Shown: one piece after another, positions 12,091-17,330 of the stretch | Layout: the number at the start of each line of letters is the position of its first letter | How positions within the stretch are numbered: the first letter of the stretch is position 1 | Made by a program: the position numbers and the translations under genes | Notes under the pieces: generated by a model | Told to the model about the DNA's origin: nothing | Database searches by the model: none | What the model saw: only the letters and a program-made list of their open reading frames with translations | NCBI GenBank assembly: GCA_050257395.1 | Contig: JBLMWU010000198.1 | Coordinates: forward strand, 1 to 17,330 | DNA length: 17,330 nt | Source: JAIRTY01 sp050257395 | GTDB taxonomy: Bacteria; Actinomycetota; Actinomycetes; Streptosporangiales; Streptosporangiaceae | Reading direction: 5' to 3'

Positions 12091-13788
12091 TCAGGTGCAG
12101 ATGCTCTGGGTCGCGGTGCGGGTGCTCAGGCTGGGCGTGGGCTGCGGGGTGACCGGGTTGCCGATCGTGGTGGTGGTGCCGTAGTCGCTGCCCAGGACCA
12201 GGGTCAGGTCCGGGCCGGTGCCCGGGACCTTCTGCAGCACGGCCCCGCTGACCTTGTCGGCCAGGCGCTGCGCCGCTGCCGCGCTGCCCGCGTGGTAGCG
12301 GATCACGGTCTGGGTGACCGACCGGGACGCGGTCGTGCCGGTCCGCGTGAGCTGGAACCCGTCCTGGTGCAGCAGGCTGCCCACCGTGTCCTGCAGGCCA
12401 TACTGCTGGGTGCCGTTCAGCACGGTGACCGGCACCTGGTGCGCCGGGATCTTCGGGCCCGCCGCGTGGATGAGCGCCTGGCTCACCGGCCTGTCGTTCT
12501 GGAAGGCCTGGAAGATCCGGCTGGCCGCGGGCTGGGTCCACAGCACGTTCGCCGTGTCGGTGGGGTCCACCAGGTTGCGCGGGTAGGTCGGCAGCGTGAA
12601 GAACGTCACCGCGCTGGCGGGCAGGTTGCGCACGCTGGTCGCCAGCCGGTAGACGCCGGCCATGCCGCCGAGGTCCTGGTCCACGGTCAGCGACCTGGTC
12701 GCCGCGTCCAGGAAGTGGTAGATCGCCACCGGGTTGTACAGCTTGCTCTTGGCCCGGTCCACGAGCGCGGACATGAACGCCTGCTGGCGGCCGATCCGCT
12801 CCAGGTCGCTGCCGTTGCCCAGGCTGTAGCGGGCGCGCACGTAACCGAGCGCCTGCCTGCCGTCCAGCACGTGGTGCCCGGCCGTCAGGTGCAGGCCCGA
12901 CTTGGGGTCGTTGATCGGCTTGGTGTTGCACTCCGGCACCCCGCCCACCGCGCTGACCATGTCGCGGAAGCCCGCGAAGTTGATCGCCACGAAGTGGTCG
13001 ATGTGGATGCCGGTGTTCTGCTCCACCGTCTTGACCGTGCAGGCGATCCCGAGCGGGGTCTTGTTGCCGTCCAGGTTCCCGATCGCGAACGCCTCGTTGA
13101 TCTTGAAGGTGGTCGGGTCGGACATCTGGCCGTTGCCCATCCGGCAGGCCGGGATGTTCACCCAGGAGTCGCGCGGGATCGACATGATGTCGGCCCACTT
13201 CCGGTCCGCCGCGATGTGGACGATCATCAGCGTGTCGGACTGGTCGGTGGTGAACACCCGGCTGCTGCCGTAGCCGTGGCCGACGCCCTTGCGGGTGTCC
13301 GAGCCGAGGACCACGATGTTCTCCGCCTGCGGGTGCAGGTCGACCGGCTGGTTGCCGATGTCGCCGGTGATGTTCACCTGGTGCAGGTTGCTGTTGAAGT
13401 GCCGCCAGATGACGTAGCCGCCGGCCAGGGCGATGACCAGGACGCCCGCGGTGATGCCGCTCACCCAGGCGAGGATCTTCCGGCGGCTCCGCGGCGCGCG
13501 GGGCGGGCCGCCCGGCGGGCTGCCGTCCGGCGGCGGAGGTCCGGCGGGCGGGGCGTCCGGCGTTTCGGTGTGCCCCGGGCTGGCGACCCCTGCGTCGATG
13601 GCGGTGATGGTCCCCCCGGATGCCATCTCTATCGGGCCAGTGTCGTCCTGGTCCCAGCTGAGCTGGGTGGTCTTGTCGTGGACCTGGCTTGTGCCGCTCG
13701 CGCTGGTGCTGCGTTCGCTGCTACCGGGGGCCTCCTCCGGTGCCCCGGCGAGGCCCGATACCTGCTGTTCCGCGTCAGCGGAGTCCAT
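12091..13788 (-). CDS. LytR-CpsA-Psr (LCP) family protein with LytR_C domain
   Basis: 565 residues. LCP enzymes move lipid-linked glycopolymers onto peptidoglycan (arabinogalactan, teichoic or capsular polymers) outside the membrane. A disordered cytoplasmic Pro/Gly-rich N-terminus (1-103) precedes one transmembrane helix (about 105-127). The LCP catalytic domain follows with VVLGSDTRKG (159-168), SDTLMIVHI (184-192), SIPRDSWV (203-210), KINEAFAIGN, FAGFRDMVSAVGGV and HVLDGRQALGYVRARY followed by SDLERIGRQQAF. The C-terminal part (about 440-530) has VPVTVLNGTQQYGLQDTV and is a LytR_C domain. The acidic and arginine residues that bind the pyrophosphate substrate appear present. The ATG at 13788 has GGGAG nine bases upstream. 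Normal size; family sure, polymer substrate unknown. Confidence 0.94.
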   Translation of the reverse strand: MDSADAEQQVSGLAGAPEEAPGSSERSTSASGTSQVHDKTTQLSWDQDDTGPIEMASGGTITAIDAGVASPGHTETPDAPPAGPPPPDGSPPGGPPRAPRSRRKILAWVSGITAGVLVIALAGGYVIWRHFNSNLHQVNITGDIGNQPVDLHPQAENIVVLGSDTRKGVGHGYGSSRVFTTDQSDTLMIVHIAADRKWADIMSIPRDSWVNIPACRMGNGQMSDPTTFKINEAFAIGNLDGNKTPLGIACTVKTVEQNTGIHIDHFVAINFAGFRDMVSAVGGVPECNTKPINDPKSGLHLTAGHHVLDGRQALGYVRARYSLGNGSDLERIGRQQAFMSALVDRAKSKLYNPVAIYHFLDAATRSLTVDQDLGGMAGVYRLATSVRNLPASAVTFFTLPTYPRNLVDPTDTANVLWTQPAASRIFQAFQNDRPVSQALIHAAGPKIPAHQVPVTVLNGTQQYGLQDTVGSLLHQDGFQLTRTGTTASRSVTQTVIRYHAGSAAAAQRLADKVSGAVLQKVPGTGPDLTLVLGSDYGTTTTIGNPVTPQPTPSLSTRTATQSICT

Positions 13789-14067
13789 GTTGTCCCACTC
13801 CCCGATCCTGCGGGCACCAGCTTCTTGCCGCTGCCGCGCCGCACGGCGCGCCAGCCGGGTCCGCCGGCACCGCTCCCCCTGACCGGTGCCAAACGGTCGC
13901 CGCGAACCATTTCTGCCCATATAACGCGGCTTGGAACCAGTGAGTTTCACCGGCCCCTTGGGCTGGGCCCTTTGGGCAACACTTACCCGTCCTGCGCGGC
14001 AGGAATCCGGCAGGTCACAATGTCGCGGGCGGACCGGGCGGTTCCCGCGGGCATAGGCGCCCAGAAT
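13789..14067 (-). promoter_or_regulatory. Non-coding region upstream of the LCP gene
   Basis: No gene was recognised. On the minus strand TATATG (13918-13923) is the best -10-like box, without a -35. A GAAAC, 17 bp, CGTT pair in the same place loosely resembles ECF (SigE-like) envelope-stress promoters. The near-palindromic GCCCTTTGGGC lies around 13967-13977. All weak. Confidence 0.3.
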
Positions 14068-14111
14068 GGCCGGAGCGGGCCATCTGCTGGTTTTCAGCTG
14101 GCTCTCCGGCC
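14068..14111 (-). terminator. Inverted repeat downstream of the lipoprotein gene
   Basis: GGCCGGAG (14068-14075) and CTCCGGCC (14104-14111) are perfect complements. The 28-bp loop contains a smaller GCTG-(5 nt)-CAGC hairpin. It begins 30 bp after the lipoprotein stop codon. Confidence 0.4.
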
Positions 14112-14141
14112 ACTCTGAGGTTCCGCGGGGGCCGCTGGCCG

Positions 14142-14702
14142 CTACTGGGCCGGGACGTAGCTGCCGGTGCAGATGTTCTCGTAGCGGCCCGGCGTGAACG
14201 CCTGGCCGTGCTGCGGGAAGTACCACTCGACCGCCTGGTACATGAGCTGGCCGCCGCAGCTGCCCAGGTGGAATGCCACCACCCGGACCGGCTCGGGAGT
14301 GCCGGTGGCGACCGACTGGCCAGGGCCGACCCACTCGCTCACACCGGTGGCCACGGCGCGGGCGCCGCCCCAGGACTTCCATACGATCTGGGTGACCAGG
14401 CCGGTGGGGTCACCGCCGTTGAAGATCCTGGCGGGCCGCGCCTGGCCGAAGCCTTCGCCCTGGGCGAAGACACCGGCGAGCTGGCCCAGCACCGGGACGG
14501 GGCCGCTTGCCGTGGGCGTGGCCGCGGCGGGGGATGCGGCTCCCGGGGTGGCCGGGGCGGTGGGGCTGGGCGGGGCGGCCGCAGTGGTGACGGTCACGGT
14601 GGGAGCCGGGGTCTGGGCGGCTGAGGACTGCGGCGGGGCGGTGGTGCAGCCAGCGAGGCTGGCGATTCCGATCACGGCCAGGCCTGCGATGATGCTCTTC
14701 AT
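14142..14702 (-). CDS. Predicted secreted lipoprotein, function unknown
   Basis: 186 residues. MKSIIAGLAVIGIASLAGC is a signal peptide with lipobox LAGC, so Cys19 would be lipidated and the protein anchored outside the membrane. A Thr/Ala/Pro-rich linker (about 20-68) follows, then a globular part from about 70. It contains GGDPTGLVTQIVWKSWGGAR, WVGPGQSVATG, VRVVAFHLGSCGGQLMYQAV and a C-terminal FTPGRYENICTGSYVPAQ. The two remaining Cys in the globular part could form a disulfide. I do not recognise the family. The ATG at 14702 has AAAGGGA upstream. It is divergent from a second lipoprotein gene at 14885, 182 bp away, which suggests two independently transcribed envelope proteins. Confidence 0.85.
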   Translation of the reverse strand: MKSIIAGLAVIGIASLAGCTTAPPQSSAAQTPAPTVTVTTAAAPPSPTAPATPGAASPAAATPTASGPVPVLGQLAGVFAQGEGFGQARPARIFNGGDPTGLVTQIVWKSWGGARAVATGVSEWVGPGQSVATGTPEPVRVVAFHLGSCGGQLMYQAVEWYFPQHGQAFTPGRYENICTGSYVPAQ

Positions 14703-14872
14703 CCCTGTTCCCTTTCGGGGCGCCGTGACAGCGGGCGCCCCCGTTTGCGGTGGACAGTGATGAGAGTCGCGGCTGCGGCCCCCGCCAACAGGTTCTGCCC
14801 GGGAATTTCCGGCCGGGGGAGTCCGGCGCCATTCCGCCCGGTCCGGGGGCTGCGGGCCCGGCCAGGGCTGTT

Positions 14873-14884
14873 CATACTGGCGCT
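14873..14884 (+). promoter_or_regulatory. Candidate leaderless -10 for the second lipoprotein
   Basis: CATACT (14873-14878) lies 6 nt before the GTG at 14885, with no Shine-Dalgarno. No -35 was recognised. Confidence 0.35.
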
Positions 14885-15385
14885 GTGAACGTGGCGGTGC
14901 GGGCCGGCCTGCTGGCCGTGCTTCTGGTGGGAGGCTTCGCGGCCGGTGGCTGCTCCCGGCCCGCGCGCTGCCCGCCTGGTGCGTCGTGCCCGGCCGTGGT
15001 ACCGAGGGTGGCGTTCGTCCCGGCTGTCAATGGGCAGGCCGTGCCGCTGCCCAGGAATGGCGCTCCGCCAAGGTTCCGTGTCCGCGCGGGAGAGCGCCTG
15101 CTGATGAGGGTCACGGTGATCGTGCCGCGTCAGCTCACGGTCACGGCGCTGTGGTTCGGCATCTCCACCGGGACCCTGGGTGGCGGGCCGGACGGCACCG
15201 GCAGCATGCACCCGGTGCTGGCTCACTACCCGCAGCACCTGTCCGCGGGGAGGCACACGTTCCGGCTGCGCTGGCGGATCCCAGAGGGCCGCCCAGGTAC
15301 CAGCCTCTACCTGGTGGCAGCGTGGTCCAGCAGGCACCCAGCGGGGCACGTCGCGCAGTTCGTCGCCCGGCTGACGCTGACATGA
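14885..15385 (+). CDS. Small secreted protein, probable lipoprotein, function unknown
   Basis: 166 residues from the GTG at 14885. VNVAVRAGLLAVLLVGGFAAGGC is a hydrophobic signal peptide ending in Cys23. The lipobox is imperfect (AGGC instead of L-x-x-C), so it could be a lipoprotein or a conventionally secreted protein. A Cys-rich knot (CSRPARCPPGASC, 23-35) follows. The rest looks like a beta-sandwich: LLMRVTVIVPRQLTVTALWF, GISTGTLGG, HTFRLRWRIP and LYLVAAWSS, with regularly alternating hydrophobics. I do not recognise the family. The GTG is chosen because the upstream frame has no signal-peptide character and a -10-like box sits 6 nt before it. It converges on the small membrane-protein gene at 15482. 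Confidence 0.75.
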   Translation: MNVAVRAGLLAVLLVGGFAAGGCSRPARCPPGASCPAVVPRVAFVPAVNGQAVPLPRNGAPPRFRVRAGERLLMRVTVIVPRQLTVTALWFGISTGTLGGGPDGTGSMHPVLAHYPQHLSAGRHTFRLRWRIPEGRPGTSLYLVAAWSSRHPAGHVAQFVARLTLT

Positions 15386-15413
15386 CCCACGTGCGGCCCC
15401 CGAACGGCGGGCC

Positions 15414-15459
15414 CTCGGGCTACGACCCGAGACCGGGGGCAGCTGGAGTGGTGGCTGCC
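15414..15459. terminator. Two tandem hairpins between convergent genes
   Basis: CTCGGG-(6 nt)-CCCGAG (15414-15431) and GGCAGC-(10 nt)-GCTGCC (15438-15459) are both perfect 6-bp stems. They occupy the 96-bp convergent gap and could stop transcription from either side. Confidence 0.5.
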
Positions 15460-15481
15460 TGAAGCCTGCTGTGCGGGTGCT

Positions 15482-15730
15482 TCATAGGCCCGGATTGGCA
15501 CCAGGCTGCGACGGAGTTGCCACATGCTGGCGCTGGATGTCCGTGAGCAGCAGGCAGCCCGCCAGGACCTGCAGCGCCGCCACTGCTATCAGCAGCCCTC
15601 CCCACCAGTAGCAGATGCCGCAGAGAATGGCGCCGAGGATGAACAGCCACAGGCCGGCGGCCAGGAGCGCGCCGTCCCACGCATAGGGGTGCCGGTAGAC
15701 GGCAGGCCTCAGCAGGATTCTCGTGATCAA
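15482..15730 (-). CDS. Small two-helix membrane protein, function unknown
   Basis: 82 residues from a TTG at 15730. After a basic start (RILLRPAVYRHPYAWDG) come two hydrophobic helices in close succession, about 19-37 (ALLAAGLWLFILGAILCG) and 41-62 (YWWGGLLIAVAALQVLAGC). A short polar tail follows that is probably cytoplasmic. I do not recognise a family. The TTG has no Shine-Dalgarno of its own, but it overlaps by 4 bp (TTGA) the stop of a 19-codon open frame that does have one (15727-15786), which would explain its translation. The frame further upstream stays open but is Arg/Ser/Pro-rich antisense of the DUF664 gene. The gene is likely because the membrane pattern is clean; the start is uncertain. 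Confidence 0.6.
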   Translation of the reverse strand: MITRILLRPAVYRHPYAWDGALLAAGLWLFILGAILCGICYWWGGLLIAVAALQVLAGCLLLTDIQRQHVATPSQPGANPGL

Positions 15731-15786
15731 CGGCCGTGAAGGAGCGGAATTGGCTGCTCGGAGGCGATGAATCGGAACGCGCTCAC
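15727..15786 (-). CDS. Possible 19-residue leader peptide coupled to the membrane-protein gene
   Basis: GTG at 15786, 19 codons, TGA at 15729-15727, preceded by AAGGGAG four bases upstream. It would encode VSAFRFIASEQPIPLLHGR. Its stop overlaps the TTG of the next gene (TTGA), the classic geometry of translational coupling. It is short, so chance is a real possibility. Confidence 0.3.
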   Translation of the reverse strand: MSAFRFIASEQPIPLLHGR

Positions 15787-15836
15787 GGGTCTCCCTTACT
15801 GTGAGCAATCGGGCGCGACTGAACCAGGGAGGGGCT

Positions 15837-16343
15837 GTGCCGTCTCCGGCAGAAAGCAGCAGGGAACGCCAGGTGCTGTTGTCCTCCTTGGAGGCCCAGC
15901 GCGGCCATGTGCTCGGAATCCTGGAGGGGCTGCCCGGCGAAGCACTCCACCGCCGCGTGCTGCCGTCCGGGTGGACCTGCCTGGGCCTGGTCCGGCACCT
16001 AGCCCTCGACGTCGAGCGGTTCTGGTTCCGCAGCATCGTCGCGGGCGAGCAGGTCGAGCTGTACCAGGGCGCCGAAGCCTGGCAGGTCAGCGAGGACACG
16101 CCGCCGGAGGAGGTGTTCGCCCTCTACCGGCAGGAGATCGACGACGCCAACGCGGTCATCGCGCGGACGCCCCTCGACACGCCGCCAGCCCGCTGGCCCG
16201 AGCAATGGCAGGAGTGGCGGGCTGCCGACCTGCGGGAGATCATGCTGCACGTGATCACCGAGACCGCATGCCACGCCGGCCACCTGGACGCGGTCCGCGA
16301 GCTGATCGACGGCCGGAAGTGGGTAGTCGTCACCGACCGCTGA
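15837..16343 (+). CDS. DinB-like protein, DUF664 family
   Basis: 168 residues from GTG 15837, a four-helix DinB/YfiT-type metalloprotein. WTCLGLVRHLALDVERFWF carries the first metal-ligand His. The C-terminal helix MLHVITETACHAGHLDAVREL followed by IDG carries the HxxxH-type pair typical of DUF664, where E-x2-CHAGHLD is the signature. Relatives include mycothiol- or bacillithiol-dependent S-transferases and isomerases, so a thiol-linked detoxification role is possible but unproven. GTG 15837 has GGGAGGGG directly upstream, though the spacing is tight (about 4 nt from GGAGG). GTG 15801 would add 12 residues and overlaps a possible -10 box (TACTGT, 15797-15802). It is divergent from the small membrane-protein gene. 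Confidence 0.88.
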   Translation: MPSPAESSRERQVLLSSLEAQRGHVLGILEGLPGEALHRRVLPSGWTCLGLVRHLALDVERFWFRSIVAGEQVELYQGAEAWQVSEDTPPEEVFALYRQEIDDANAVIARTPLDTPPARWPEQWQEWRAADLREIMLHVITETACHAGHLDAVRELIDGRKWVVVTDR

Positions 16344-16875
16344 GGACCCGCCTGAGCGCGATCGGAGTCCGGCTGGAGCCGGTGAGCGGAGGCGCTGCAT
16401 GCCTCGGCCGGAAACGGTGTGTCGTGGTTCGCCGTCGTCCGCCGCCTCGGCTGCACGGTTGGCTGCACGCGGAAGCCGGCGGCTTTACATCCCTGAAGGA
16501 GCGGGCCGGGGTCAAGCGGCTGATGTGTCCGTTTTTGTGGCGTTTCCGGGCTGGTTTTGGGCGTGCCGGGGGGAGGGCCGGGGTCCAGGTGGAGCGCCCG
16601 GCTGGACGAATGACCTGGAGGCCGGTCCTTCTCCCGGCGCATGCTGGGGGGCCGGGAATGGTTATGGGGTATGTGGTGCGCCCCGTGTGCAGGTCGTGTC
16701 CTTTGGGCAGGCGCGCGGCTGCGTTCATCCCTTCGGGGGTGCCCGTGGCTGGCGGCCGCGGGGGCATGGGGCGGGTTCGCGTGCGGGCAGCGGGATCAAT
16801 CAGACCCGGCGGCCGCCCGCCGGTGGCGGGGGCCAGTAAAACCAGCGATCACGCGCTGCCTGCGTCCGGGCCTGC
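16344..16875. other. Gene-free stretch between DUF664 and the IS110 transposase
   Basis: The left part (to about 16480) is host intergenic DNA and includes CCGGCT-GG-AGCCGG (16369-16382), a possible terminator for the DUF664 gene. From about 16480 the sequence is richer in T/G runs on the plus strand and probably belongs to the 3' non-coding end of the insertion sequence. Open frames cross it on both strands but none shows a domain or a proper start. Confidence 0.5.
16816..16830 (-). terminator. Hairpin downstream of the transposase
   Basis: CCCGCC-GGT-GGCGGG, a perfect 6-bp stem with a 3-bp loop, 45 bp past the transposase stop codon. It may instead be part of the element's structured non-coding RNA. 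Confidence 0.4.
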
Positions 16876-17330
16876 TCACGCAGCCTGCCGCGCGGTGGCG
16901 GGGGTCAGGTCGCGGACCTGGCCGTCGCGCATCGCGCAGCAGGCCCAGGTGAGCAGCTGGCGGGCCATGGCGATCTTGGCGATGTTCTTCGCCTGGCCGC
17001 CGCGGCGGCCCAGGATGGTCTCCTTGCGCTGGCGCAGCGGGTGGCCGGCCGGGACGTGCTGGATCGCCCCGGCCAGGGCCCAGCGCACCAGCGGGGAGCC
17101 TTGCTTGGTGATGTGCCCGCGGCTGACCTTGGTGTCGGATTCGCGGTGCCGCGGTGTCAGCCCGGCCCACGAGCACAGCCGGGCCGGGGTGGCGAACCGG
17201 GTGATGTCGCCGATCTCGGCGACCAGCACCGCCGCCAGTACCGGGCCGATACCGGGCAGGGCCTGGATGGCGCGGTAGCCGTCGTGGCCTTCCAGCAGGT
17301 CCGCGATCGCCGTCTCCAGCAAGGTGATCT
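16876..17330 (-). CDS. IS110-family transposase (Transposase_20), C-terminal part; runs off the right edge
   Basis: At least 149 residues with no start in the window. The leftmost in-frame TTG (17322) lies in mid-domain, and the frame stays open to the edge. IQALPGIGPVLAAVLVAEIG and DITRFATPARLCSWAGLTPR are the Transposase_20 (IS116/IS110/IS902) core with the helix-hairpin-helix GIGP. RHRESDTKVSRGHITKQGSP then LVRWALAGAIQ contains the region that supplies the catalytic serine in IS110 recombinases. The N-terminal RuvC-like DEDD half lies outside. These enzymes recombine DNA guided by a bridge RNA encoded in the element's non-coding ends. The visible part has no frameshift or stop, so the copy may be intact. 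Confidence 0.93.
   Translation of the reverse strand, partial: ITLLETAIADLLEGHDGYRAIQALPGIGPVLAAVLVAEIGDITRFATPARLCSWAGLTPRHRESDTKVSRGHITKQGSPLVRWALAGAIQHVPAGHPLRQRKETILGRRGGQAKNIAKIAMARQLLTWACCAMRDGQVRDLTPATARQAA

Larger units (their letters stand above)
16488..17330 (-). mobile_element. IS110-family insertion sequence, right part only
   Basis: The transposase 3' portion plus about 390 bp of downstream non-coding DNA. IS110-type elements have no long terminal inverted repeats, so the outer end cannot be read directly. A minus-strand segment with TTGAC about 20 bp before AGGGATGT (near 16488) is my guess for the element's end. The other end lies beyond the window. Confidence 0.45.

Noticed and set aside
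11917..14118. 733-codon plus-strand frame opposite the LCP gene
   Set aside because: Third-position GC shadow; the LCP motifs on the minus strand are unambiguous.
16330..16767. 145-codon minus-strand frame downstream of the transposase
   Set aside because: Pro/Arg/Thr-rich without a domain and overlapping probable IS end and host intergenic DNA.

Overview
The window is chromosomal DNA from a high-GC actinomycete. GC-rich third codon positions, frequent GTG/TTG starts, HrcA/CIRCE control of groEL, a DUF3263 protein and a membrane-anchored mycosin-like protein all point that way. The left-hand order (groEL, cold-shock protein, sulfur-carrier protein, threonine-synthase-like enzyme, GT20 synthase, trehalose-phosphatase) resembles, from memory, a block conserved in Streptomyces. 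The genus cannot be fixed from this sequence alone.

Layout. 1-421 (-) is the 5' part of groEL, with two tandem CIRCE operators on its promoter. 695-1338 (+) is a leaderless two-gene unit, an RHH antitoxin-like protein and a PIN-fold protein with degraded active-site acids. 1697-1897 (-) is a CspA-family protein. 2201-3870 (-) holds a PLP enzyme of the threonine synthase family followed by a CysO/MoaD-like sulfur carrier ending in GG. A SAM-I (S-box) riboswitch at 3890-4045 precedes the pair. 4145-5701 (+) is a GT20 (OtsA-like) synthase, convergent with the translationally coupled pair DUF3263-otsB (5794-6926, -). 7079-7897 (+) is a DUF62 SAM hydrolase, and 8120-10897 (+) is a subtilisin/mycosin-like membrane protein whose catalytic Ser is Ala and which carries a ~520-residue low-complexity tail. 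10921-11148 is a 114-bp direct repeat. 11201-11899 (-) is a PlsC acyltransferase and 12091-13788 (-) a LytR-CpsA-Psr enzyme. 14142-14702 (-) and 14885-15385 (+) are divergent lipoprotein genes. 15482-15730 (-) is a small membrane protein, 15837-16343 (+) a DinB/DUF664 protein, and 16876-17330 (-) the 3' part of an IS110-family transposase running off the right edge.

How the genes fit together. The main result is the SAM riboswitch in front of the threonine-synthase-like gene and the sulfur carrier. A SAM sensor fits methionine/homocysteine supply, not threonine supply. Together with the carrier it suggests that the enzyme uses O-phosphohomoserine and a protein thiocarboxylate to make homocysteine, alone or alongside threonine. 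Other coherent groups are trehalose (GT20 + OtsB), cell envelope (PlsC, LCP, lipoproteins) and stress (GroEL, Csp).

Four plus-strand genes (695, 4145, 7079, 14885) have a -10-like box 6-8 nt before the start codon and no Shine-Dalgarno, which suggests leaderless transcripts. No tRNA, rRNA or CRISPR array was recognised.
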